Below, in pieces: positions 16,358 to 24,122 of a stretch of DNA of 59,916 bases (its first letter is position 1; the number at the start of each line of letters is the position of its first letter). This DNA comes from an uncultured Muribaculaceae bacterium. GTDB taxonomy: Bacteria; Bacteroidota; Bacteroidia; Bacteroidales; Muribaculaceae. Where the stretch lies: the NCBI GenBank assembly GCA_947178505.1, contig CAMWYR010000010.1:1-59916 (forward strand), in the 5' to 3' direction. The position numbers and the translations under genes are program-made. The notes under the pieces were generated by a model. That model worked only from the letters and a program-made list of their open reading frames with translations, was not told the DNA's origin and did no database searches.

Positions 16358-16383
16358 CAAATATAGGCTTTCTCCGGCTACAA
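16358..16383 (-). promoter_or_regulatory. Weak promoter candidate for the dxs operon
   Basis: Leftward TATATTTG (16365-16358) matches the -7 consensus exactly. The nearest TTG (16383-16381) is only 15 bases upstream instead of about 20, so the assignment is tentative. Confidence 0.4.
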
Positions 16384-16442
16384 TATAGCGTTGGAAGATA
16401 GCACTGAGATGTGTACAAACCTTACGAGTTGTCCGGAAATAA

Positions 16443-16486
16443 AAAGATGAATCCCGGGAGAAAATTCCTCCGCAGGATTCATCTTT
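16443..16486 (-). terminator. Terminator of clpC
   Basis: AAAGATGAATCC (16443-16454) and GGATTCATCTTT (16475-16486) form a 12-bp stem. Read leftward it is followed by TTTTTATTTCC. It lies 25 bp after the clpC stop. Confidence 0.85.
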
Positions 16487-16510
16487 ATTTTCTTAAGTCC
16501 GGTTACTGAG

Positions 16511-19078
16511 TCATGTAAGAGGCTCGTAAGTTAATGAGAGTTTATCATCGCCTTCGTGATAGGCCACCTTGATCGTGCCGCCTATCTGCCCCTCGGCTCC
16601 GAGCGTCAGCATCAGCTCAGCAAGTTCGTCTTCAAGATATTTCTGGATCGAACGCTTGAGCGGACGCGCACCGAAATTCTTGTCGTAGCCCTTCTCAGCA
16701 ATGAAGTTTCTTGCCTCATCGCTTAGTTCAAGGCGATAACCGAGCTTCTCAACGCGATTTAGGAATTCCTTCAGCTCGATATCGATGATACTAAAGATGG
16801 AATGCTTGTCAAGCTGATCGAACATGATGATGTCGTCAACTCGATTGAGGAACTCCGGAGAGAATGCGCGGTTGAGAGCTTTGGAGATTACGCCGTGCGC
16901 CTGCTCCTTGCTGACATTGGCTGTGTTGAAGCCGACTCCTCCGCCAAACTCCTTGAGTTGACGCGACCCGATATTGCTCGTCATGATGAGTATCGTATTC
17001 TTGAAGTCGATCCTTCGGCCAAGTGAGTCGGTAAGTCGACCTTCATCCATCACCTGAAGCAACAGATTGAAAACATCCGGGTGTGCCTTCTCAATCTCGT
17101 CGAGAAGCACAACGGAGTAGGGCCGACGTCTGACTTTTTCCGTCAGCTGGCCTCCCTCTTCGTAACCGACGTATCCCGGAGGAGCTCCGACAAGTCGCGA
17201 AACGGTGAATTTTTCCATAAATTCACTCATATCCACACGAATCAGAGAGTCTGCAGAATCAAACAGATATTCGGCGATACGCTTAGCGAGTAAGGTCTTA
17301 CCGACACCGGTCGGACCGAGGAACATGAATACACCGATAGGCTTGTTGGGATCCTTAAGTCCGATACGGTTACGCTGAATAGCCTTCACTACCTTCTTGA
17401 TGGCATCATCCTGACCGATAACGGCTCCCTTGAGCGAGTCGCCCATCTTGATGAGACGAGTGCCCTCTGCCTGTGCCACACGCTGCGTAGGAACACCGGT
17501 CATAAGAGCAACGACTTCTGCAACTTTGTCATCATCCACCACCTGACGGTCGGTATTCAGACTTTCTTCCCAGTTTTTCTTAGCCTCTTCAAGTTCTTTT
17601 TTAGTGTTGTTCACCTGATCACGAAGTGAGGCAGCTTTCTCGTAATCCTGGGATTTAGCAGCTTTCAGCTTATCCTGCGTAAGTTGGTCAACTTTCTGCT
17701 CGAGCTTTTCAATCTCCTCGGGCACAACAATATTGGTGATGTGCACGCGGCTTCCTGCCTCATCGAGTGCATCAAGTGCCTTATCAGGAAAATTACGGTC
17801 GCTCACATAGCGGTCGGTGAGTGTCACACATGCCTCAAGAGCCTCATCTGTGTATGTCACGTTGTGATGATCCTCATATTTCTCCTTTACTTTCCGGAGA
17901 ATCTCAAGAGTCTCTTCGGGGGATGTCGGCTCCACCATCACTTTCTGAAAACGGCGTTCGAGAGCACCATCTTTCTCAATGTTCTGACGGTACTCATCGA
18001 GCGTTGTGGCTCCAATGCACTGGATTTCTCCACGCGCGAGCGCCGGCTTAAGTATATTTGCAGCATCCATTGATCCGGGAGCGCCCCCGGCTCCGACAAT
18101 CGTGTGGATCTCATCAATGAATAAGATGATATCCGGATTCTTTGAAAGTTCATCAAGCACTGCCTTAATGCGCTCCTCAAACTGACCACGATATTTTGTG
18201 CCTGCCACCATACCTGTCATGTCAAGGCCTACAACGCGCTTATCAAAAAGAATTCTTGACACCTTTCGCTGCACGATGCGCAGTGCGAGTCCTTCGACAA
18301 TTGCAGATTTACCTACGCCGGGCTCACCGATAAGTACAGGATTATTTTTCTTCCGGCGCGAAAGAATCTGGGCAAGTCGCTCAATTTCCTGCTCGCGGCC
18401 CACTACGGGATCAAGACGCCCCTCTGCGGCAGCCTTGGTCATGTCGTAGCCGTATTTGTCGAGTGCAGGGGTATCGCTCTTTGTTTTCTTACCGCTCCCG
18501 GCTTTACCGGATGATGGCTTCTGGAATGAGGAAGAACCTCCCGGAAATTCCTCGTCTTCATCATCTTCCTCGTCTGAGCCGTTATCGCCCGACACTTCCT
18601 TGTCGATCGGAGGAACTGCTCCTCCGGGACCCATCCCGAAACTCTGAATTGAAATATCAAAATTAAGATATTCCTCCTTAAGATGTTGCAGTATGGTGGA
18701 ATCCATAGCGCGAGGGTCGTGCATCAGGGCAAGCATGATATGCTCGCTACCGATGACGCTCGCGTTCATCTTGCGCGCTTCCGACACGGCAAGCTGAAGA
18801 TGACGGATCGCCGACATACTTATCTGATATTCTTGCTTGAACAGGGTAGTGGTTTCTCCTATCTGGTGAGGTTCCGCAAGATATTCCTCAAGCTCGCCGA
18901 TCATCTTGTCGACAGGCACACTGAGCTGGTTGAGAATTTTGTATGCGTAACCATCCTTCTGTTTCAGCGATCCGAGCACGAAATGTTCGGGCATGATAAC
19001 AGAAGTGTTAAAACGTTTCGCTTCGCCGAGTGCAAGCTCGAGCATCGGCCGAAACTGTTTTGAAAAGTCATTCTTCAT
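16511..19078 (-). CDS. clpC: ATP-dependent Clp chaperone subunit, ClpC type
   Basis: An 855-residue double AAA+ unfoldase that feeds proteins to ClpP and handles damaged proteins. Residues about 1-150 form the Clp N domain. An acidic, Gly/Ser/Lys-rich linker (about 165-205) follows. AAA1 has GEPGVGKS and [17 protein letters not shown]-type coiled segment ([18 protein letters not shown]) is inserted between the AAA domains and argues for ClpC rather than ClpB. AAA2 has GPTGVGKT and [14 protein letters not shown]. The frame is open to 19108, but the ATG at 19078 has GGAGG five bases upstream and starts at the conserved domain. Neither clpP nor mcs genes are nearby. Confidence 0.95.
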   Translation of the reverse strand: MKNDFSKQFRPMLELALGEAKRFNTSVIMPEHFVLGSLKQKDGYAYKILNQLSVPVDKMIGELEEYLAEPHQIGETTTLFKQEYQISMSAIRHLQLAVSEARKMNASVIGSEHIMLALMHDPRAMDSTILQHLKEEYLNFDISIQSFGMGPGGAVPPIDKEVSGDNGSDEEDDEDEEFPGGSSSFQKPSSGKAGSGKKTKSDTPALDKYGYDMTKAAAEGRLDPVVGREQEIERLAQILSRRKKNNPVLIGEPGVGKSAIVEGLALRIVQRKVSRILFDKRVVGLDMTGMVAGTKYRGQFEERIKAVLDELSKNPDIILFIDEIHTIVGAGGAPGSMDAANILKPALARGEIQCIGATTLDEYRQNIEKDGALERRFQKVMVEPTSPEETLEILRKVKEKYEDHHNVTYTDEALEACVTLTDRYVSDRNFPDKALDALDEAGSRVHITNIVVPEEIEKLEQKVDQLTQDKLKAAKSQDYEKAASLRDQVNNTKKELEEAKKNWEESLNTDRQVVDDDKVAEVVALMTGVPTQRVAQAEGTRLIKMGDSLKGAVIGQDDAIKKVVKAIQRNRIGLKDPNKPIGVFMFLGPTGVGKTLLAKRIAEYLFDSADSLIRVDMSEFMEKFTVSRLVGAPPGYVGYEEGGQLTEKVRRRPYSVVLLDEIEKAHPDVFNLLLQVMDEGRLTDSLGRRIDFKNTILIMTSNIGSRQLKEFGGGVGFNTANVSKEQAHGVISKALNRAFSPEFLNRVDDIIMFDQLDKHSIFSIIDIELKEFLNRVEKLGYRLELSDEARNFIAEKGYDKNFGARPLKRSIQKYLEDELAELMLTLGAEGQIGGTIKVAYHEGDDKLSLTYEPLT

Positions 19079-19083
19079 TAATT

Positions 19084-19088
19084 CCTCC
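19084..19088 (-). promoter_or_regulatory. Shine-Dalgarno site of clpC
   Basis: GGAGG on the minus strand, five bases before the ATG at 19078. It decides the start of clpC and is one of few clear ribosome sites in the window. Confidence 0.7.
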
Positions 19089-19195
19089 TTTTGTTGTTTG
19101 ACTCGCAATCAGAGTTAATTCTCAAATCTTTGACATCGGATCATTGATAATTCTGCAAGTCTGTACATTCTATAACAAATGGCGTGCCAATTATG

Positions 19196-19528
19196 TTAGT
19201 TGCTTAATTTTATATATCTTTTCCAGGTCCACGTTTTTCTGTTGTGGAGATAATCTTTGTTACTTTCGTTTGCGTAGGCCTCCCGTTCAAAGGAGATGTT
19301 GCGGTAGGCCTCGAAGTAGTTTCTGCAGATCAGCAGCCGGATCAGCCATTCTGAAATATAGAGAAGATAGAAGAATACAAATCCGAGTTCGATCATCTGA
19401 CGCGTATGGATGCGCTCGTGATTCAGGAGTTGCTCGTCGCACGGACCTTTTGCAAATAAAACGCCGAATAAATTAATGGCGTAATATCGCTTTCCGAATG
19501 GCAGAATTTTATTGTAGATTATCTTCAT
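19196..19528 (-). CDS. Tiny membrane protein with HExxH zinc-protease motif
   Basis: A 110-residue protein. Residues 37-41 read HERIH, an exact HExxH metalloprotease signature, followed by one hydrophobic segment at about residues 48-67 and then FEREAYANE (80-88), where Glu81 or Glu83 could be the third zinc ligand as in gluzincins. The surroundings resemble a stripped-down M48/M56-type core. It is far smaller than those families, so it may be a minimal peptidase or a zinc-binding protein without activity. It lies between trxA and clpC on the same strand, a redox and protein-quality neighbourhood. I do not recognise a named family. Confidence 0.75.
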   Translation of the reverse strand: MKIIYNKILPFGKRYYAINLFGVLFAKGPCDEQLLNHERIHTRQMIELGFVFFYLLYISEWLIRLLICRNYFEAYRNISFEREAYANESNKDYLHNRKTWTWKRYIKLSN

Positions 19529-19647
19529 TCCGTTATATCAACGATCGGAGGACGAATCTTTTAAGATCCGCCCTCCTTGGTATCATCATTGCCGGCGCAA
19601 CCGGCGACGCTCAGTCTGCTTCTGATCTCTCTTCAAACAGTGTGTTA

Positions 19648-19968
19648 TCAGTCTTCAAGAAGCGGAAGAAGCTTTGATTCAAGTTCGGAATAGCTTACCA
19701 ATCCTACTGAACGCGCCTGCACTTCACCATTCTTGAAGAAGAGCACGGTCGGTATGCTGCGGATACGGTTTTCTGCTACCACTTCTGTCTCTTCATCAAT
19801 GTTGAGCTTACCGATGATTGCCTTGCCTTCATACTTCTCAGCAAGTTCTTCTACCACGGGACCAAGCTGCATGCATGGGCCGCACCAGGTTGCCCAGAAG
19901 TCGATAACTACGACTTTTCCTGACTCAATAGCCTCTCTGGCTGTTGCGTCTGTAAATTGAATTGCCAT
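19648..19968 (-). CDS. trxA: Thioredoxin
   Basis: A 106-residue cytoplasmic thioredoxin with the active site WCGPC (Cys29 and Cys32), the cis-proline stretch IRSIPTVLFFKNGE and no signal peptide. It reduces protein disulfides and supplies electrons to enzymes such as ribonucleotide reductase. It follows dnaE after 77 bp with no promoter of the TTG/TAnnTTTG type visible in the gap, so it may be co-transcribed with dnaE. A partial hairpin at 19556-19576 lies downstream of it. Confidence 0.96.
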   Translation of the reverse strand: MAIQFTDATAREAIESGKVVVIDFWATWCGPCMQLGPVVEELAEKYEGKAIIGKLNIDEETEVVAENRIRSIPTVLFFKNGEVQARSVGLVSYSELESKLLPLLED

Positions 19969-20045
19969 TTCGGTTGATTTTTATTGGGTTTGATTCATTA
20001 TGATTTTTATATACGTATAACGCTCTTTGTTACTCCCGTATTTTA

Positions 20046-23000
20046 TCAGTCTGCATCTTTAACCTTGAAACTGATCTCACACTCTTCGAGCATTGTAACG
20101 AGTTCCCTTGTAATAGGAATCTTCTTCTTGGAATGCACCTTGAGAGTCTGACGCGTGTCGGCATCGAGGAGTTCGATATATAACTCTCCGGGCCGGCTTT
20201 TGTCTTCAAGTTTTTTCATCTGTTCGAAGAAGTCGGGATTCTTATAGTTAAGATCCAGGAAGATTGTAATGCTGTTGGCAATCTTTCCTTTTATTGAATC
20301 AAGGTCGATGATTTCCTCAACTGTCTGGAAACTCTGCGACGGATCAAATTTTGAGGGCTTATAGAAAATTTTGAGCATTATCGGTTGCCCGACTGCAAGC
20401 CGGTTGCTGTATGTCTCATGGTCCTTTCCGTGCAGGAAGATTTCTGCTTTTCCTGTAGCATCCTCAATCTCGAGATATGTATACTCCTTACCTTTCTTCG
20501 AGATACGTTGCATAACATTGGTCACCAATCCTCCGACCGTGACTTTTGTACCCGGTTTTTTCTCATATTTGAATTCGTCGCAGGTTGTGCTGCAGCCGTA
20601 CGTAAGCTCCATATAATATTGGTCGAGCGGATGGGCAGAGAGATACATTGTGACGAGTTCCTTCTCCTTCTCGAGCAGAGCGAGCTGATTCCAGTGCTCC
20701 ACTTCCGGCAGCGGAGGTCGGTTGCATTCGAATGTCTCGATATCCCCGAAGAGTGAGAGCTGAGGTGAATTCTTCTCATTCTGTATGCGCTGACCATATT
20801 TTACAAGCACCTCTGAGTAATTGGAGTCCAGTACTTTTGTAACAAATGTCTCGCGCGGCCATCCGAACGCATCGAACGCCCCTGCGAGTGCCATATTCTC
20901 AATCGCTCCACGGTTGCAGGCGCTCAGGTTTACGCGCTCCACAAAGTCAAACACATCTTTGAAGTGGCCGTTGGCGTTACGCTCGTGGATGATTGCTGCC
21001 ACTGCATTGACGCCTACACCCTTGATCGCTCCAAGTCCGAATCTTATCTCGCCCTTGGCATTGACACTGAATTTCTCGAGCGACTCGTTGACATCCGGCC
21101 CGAGCACCTTAAGTCCCATCCGGCGGCATTCGTCCATCACTTTCTTGATCTTATCAGCTGCCGAAAGATTTCGGCTGAGCACTCCTGCCATATATTCAGC
21201 CGGATAGTGAGCCTTGAGGTAGGCAGTCTGGTAAGCAACCCATGTGTAGCACGTGGCATGACTCTTGTTGAAGGCATACGAGGCGAATTTCTCCCAGTCT
21301 TCCCAAATCTTATTGAGCGCAGCTTCCTTATGACCGTTACCCATGCCTTGCTCCATGAATTTCTTCTTTAGCTTCTGCATCTTGTCAATCTGCTTTTTAC
21401 CCATAGCCTTACGCAGCATATCGCTCTCGCCGCGCGTGAAGTTGGCGAGCAGACGCGACAGGAGCATGACCTGCTCCTGATAGACGGTCACTCCGTAGGT
21501 CTCCTGGAGATATTTCTCCATGATGTCGATGTCGTAGACAATTGGTTCCTCGCCATGCTTTCGCGCGATAAAGGTCGGAATGTAATCCATCGGGCCCGGT
21601 CGGTAGAGAGCATTCATGGCGATGAGATCTTCAAATTTAGTGGGATGCAGGCTCCGGAGGGAGTTCTGCATACCGGGCGACTCAAACTGGAAGGTTGATG
21701 TCGTGTTGCCTTCGCAGTAAAGGTCGAACGTCTTCTGGTCGTCGAGCGGAATGTTCTCTATATCAAGTTCTATGCCGTGACGCTGCTTTATATTGAAGAG
21801 TGCTTCCTTTATGATTGAGAGGGTCTTCAGTCCGAGGAAGTCCATCTTGATGAGGCCCGTGTCTTCGATGATGCTTCCTTCATATTGGGTGGTCATTACG
21901 GTCTCACCGTCTGAGTCGCTCGCGGTCGAGACGGGCACCCAGTCGGTAATGTCGTCGCGGCTGATGATGACGCCGCAGGCGTGTACGCCTGTGTTGCGGA
22001 TGTTGCCCTCGAGCTCCACCGCATATTTGAGCGAGTCGCGGATCAGCGGGTCTGGATTGTGAGTCTCAGCTTCAAGTTCCTTAACGTATTTGAGGCAGTT
22101 CTTAAGATTAACCTTCGGTGCTTTTCCTTCCACCTCGGGGAGACGGTCGGGGATCATTTTGGCCAGACGGTTGGACTCCGGCAGTGGCACTTCCATCACA
22201 CGGGCCACATCCTTGATGGCGCTCTTTGTGGCCATAGTGCCGAAGGTGATGATATGCGCAACCTTTTCCGCGCCATATTTGCGGGTCACGTATTTGAGCA
22301 CTTCATAGCGGCCGTCATCATCGAAGTCAACATCAATATCGGGGAGCGAGATACGGTCGGGATTAAGGAATCTCTCAAATAGCAGGTCATATTTGATAGG
22401 GTCGATTTGAGTGATGCCGAGACAGTAGGCAGCCGCCGAACCGGCCGCCGAACCGCGTCCGGGGCCTACACTGACTCCCAATTCCTTCCTTGCGACGTTA
22501 ATGAAGTCCTGTACGATCAGGAAGTAACCGGGGAAACCCATCGTCTTCATTATGTATAGCTCGAACTTGAGCCGCTCCATAACATCATCCGGAATCGGAT
22601 CGCCATATTTCTCCTTGGCTCCTTCCAATGTAAGCTTCGCAAGATAGTCAGCCTCAAATTTTATGCGGTAGAGTTTATCGTAGCCGCCGAGACGCTCGAT
22701 CTTTTTCTTCGCATCCTCTTCGCTGAGCACGACGTTGCCGTTCTCATCCTGCGTGAATTCGTCAAAGAGGTCTTTTTCAGTAAGTCGACTGCGATATTCT
22801 TCTTCCGTGCCGAATTCTTCCGGAATCTCGAAGAAGGGCATGATGGGAGCGTGGTTGATTGTGTAGAGTTCAACCTTATCCAATATCTCTTGCGTAGCGT
22901 CGAGCGCCTGCGGGACATCCTTGAATATCTCCCACATCTCATCCGGGCTCTTGAGCCATTCCTGCTTCGTATAGTGAAGTCGAGGCTCCGAATATTTCTT

Positions 23001-23735
23001 ATTCATCGCCAGACAGATGAGTCGGTCGTGCGCTTCACCGTCTTCTTCGTTGGTGAAGTGCACATCGTTAGTGGCCACAACCTTGATATTGTGTTTGGCC
23101 GAAAGATTGAGGAGATAATCGTTCACCTTGGTCTGCTCGATGAATACCTCCGTATTGGCATTCTCCTTGAATGTCTGATGCCGCTGGAGCTCAAGATAGT
23201 AGTCGTCGCCGAAGACGCTCTTATACCAGAGCGCACGTTCCTCCGCCTTCTCGTATTCTTCATGCATGACAAACTGAGGCACTTCTCCGCCGAGGCATGC
23301 GGAGCATACGATGAGCCCTTCCTTGTATTTCTCAAGGCTCTCGCGGTCGGTACGGGGCTTGTAATAGAAGCCGTCGGTCCAGGCCTCACTCACGAGTTTC
23401 ACCAGGTTGTGATATCCCTGAAGATTCTTTGCGAGCACGATCAGGTGATAGCCGTTATCCGTACGGTCTTTCTTATCTGTCTTCTTTTCGCGGGCTACGT
23501 ACATCTCACAACCGAGTATGGGCTTGAATTTCTCTTCGTCGCTTTTACCTCCGTTTTTCTTCTCTACGTAGTTGAAAAATTCCTTGATGCCGAACATGTT
23601 ACCATGGTCTGTGAGCGCAAGGCCGCGCATTCCTAATTCAATGCTCTTGTCAACAAGTTCGGGTATTGATGCTTTGCCGTCCTGCAGACTGTACTGCGAG
23701 TGTACATGTAGATGTGTAAACGGATGGTTGCTCAT
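20046..23735 (-). CDS. dnaE: DNA polymerase III alpha subunit
   Basis: A 1229-residue replicative polymerase of the DnaE type. The N-terminal PHP domain starts HLHVHSQYSLQDG. The polymerase core contains VGPGRGSAAGSAAAYCLGI and the catalytic aspartates in LPDIDVDFDDDGR. Next come the finger and tau-binding parts, an HhH motif (GLGAIKGVGVNAV) and a C-terminal OB domain (KVTVGGLVTNVMQRISKKGK). The frame is open to 23894, but the ATG at 23735 lies at the family start and 60 bp downstream of a consensus promoter. That promoter lies inside the upstream extension, which settles the choice. Confidence 0.97.
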   Translation of the reverse strand: MSNHPFTHLHVHSQYSLQDGKASIPELVDKSIELGMRGLALTDHGNMFGIKEFFNYVEKKNGGKSDEEKFKPILGCEMYVAREKKTDKKDRTDNGYHLIVLAKNLQGYHNLVKLVSEAWTDGFYYKPRTDRESLEKYKEGLIVCSACLGGEVPQFVMHEEYEKAEERALWYKSVFGDDYYLELQRHQTFKENANTEVFIEQTKVNDYLLNLSAKHNIKVVATNDVHFTNEEDGEAHDRLICLAMNKKYSEPRLHYTKQEWLKSPDEMWEIFKDVPQALDATQEILDKVELYTINHAPIMPFFEIPEEFGTEEEYRSRLTEKDLFDEFTQDENGNVVLSEEDAKKKIERLGGYDKLYRIKFEADYLAKLTLEGAKEKYGDPIPDDVMERLKFELYIMKTMGFPGYFLIVQDFINVARKELGVSVGPGRGSAAGSAAAYCLGITQIDPIKYDLLFERFLNPDRISLPDIDVDFDDDGRYEVLKYVTRKYGAEKVAHIITFGTMATKSAIKDVARVMEVPLPESNRLAKMIPDRLPEVEGKAPKVNLKNCLKYVKELEAETHNPDPLIRDSLKYAVELEGNIRNTGVHACGVIISRDDITDWVPVSTASDSDGETVMTTQYEGSIIEDTGLIKMDFLGLKTLSIIKEALFNIKQRHGIELDIENIPLDDQKTFDLYCEGNTTSTFQFESPGMQNSLRSLHPTKFEDLIAMNALYRPGPMDYIPTFIARKHGEEPIVYDIDIMEKYLQETYGVTVYQEQVMLLSRLLANFTRGESDMLRKAMGKKQIDKMQKLKKKFMEQGMGNGHKEAALNKIWEDWEKFASYAFNKSHATCYTWVAYQTAYLKAHYPAEYMAGVLSRNLSAADKIKKVMDECRRMGLKVLGPDVNESLEKFSVNAKGEIRFGLGAIKGVGVNAVAAIIHERNANGHFKDVFDFVERVNLSACNRGAIENMALAGAFDAFGWPRETFVTKVLDSNYSEVLVKYGQRIQNEKNSPQLSLFGDIETFECNRPPLPEVEHWNQLALLEKEKELVTMYLSAHPLDQYYMELTYGCSTTCDEFKYEKKPGTKVTVGGLVTNVMQRISKKGKEYTYLEIEDATGKAEIFLHGKDHETYSNRLAVGQPIMLKIFYKPSKFDPSQSFQTVEEIIDLDSIKGKIANSITIFLDLNYKNPDFFEQMKKLEDKSRPGELYIELLDADTRQTLKVHSKKKIPITRELVTMLEECEISFKVKDAD

Positions 23736-23794
23736 ATGTAATAGGAAAGAATCGGTATGTAGTTCCGTTAGGTTCTTGGTTTTCTTAGCAACTG

Positions 23795-23825
23795 CAAATA
23801 TACGAATAAATTCCCAAACATTCAA
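23795..23825 (-). promoter_or_regulatory. Promoter of dnaE
   Basis: Leftward TTG (23825-23823), a 20-base spacer, then TATATTTG (23802-23795). It matches the Bacteroidetes consensus exactly, about 60 bp before the dnaE ATG. Confidence 0.78.
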
Positions 23826-24009
23826 CTGCTCCTCGTAATTCATCGGAGATGTTGATGATAATCTGTCGCATTCAAGGCGGCCTCCCGCTCGCAACGACAG
23901 AGTGCTCTGGCCGATACACTCAGAGCCTGCCGTAACCTTGTCAATACGTACCTGACCTGAATTAGAGGATGGTGGCTTATCATTGCTTGCGCATCAATCT
24001 GTTTTAAAT

Positions 24010-24040
24010 TTGGTTTATCCGCCGTAATGAGTTAAATTTG
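24010..24040 (+). promoter_or_regulatory. Promoter of the AlbA_2-WYL gene
   Basis: TTG (24010-24012), a 20-base spacer, TAAATTTG (24033-24040). The predicted leader is about 75 bases. Confidence 0.78.
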
Positions 24041-24122
24041 TAAGAGCAAATACCTCCCCATCGCAAGATCGATTGCCTAAGAGGTGTTGCATTAATGTTT
24101 TATTATTAACTTTCTTTTTATT

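Larger units (their letters stand above)
23736..24122. other. Divergent promoter region between dnaE and the AlbA_2-WYL gene
   Basis: This 387-bp region has two consensus promoters pointing apart (23795-23825 leftward and 24010-24040 rightward). The roughly 185 bp between them shows no strong repeat. Close to the rightward gene, ACCTC (24053-24057) and GAGGT (24080-24084) could form a small leader hairpin. Confidence 0.6.

Noticed and set aside
22851-23636. 261-codon rightward ORF opposite dnaE
   Set aside because: It lies wholly antisense to the conserved PHP/polymerase region of dnaE. Its translation shows no domain pattern and has the composition expected of a shadow frame.
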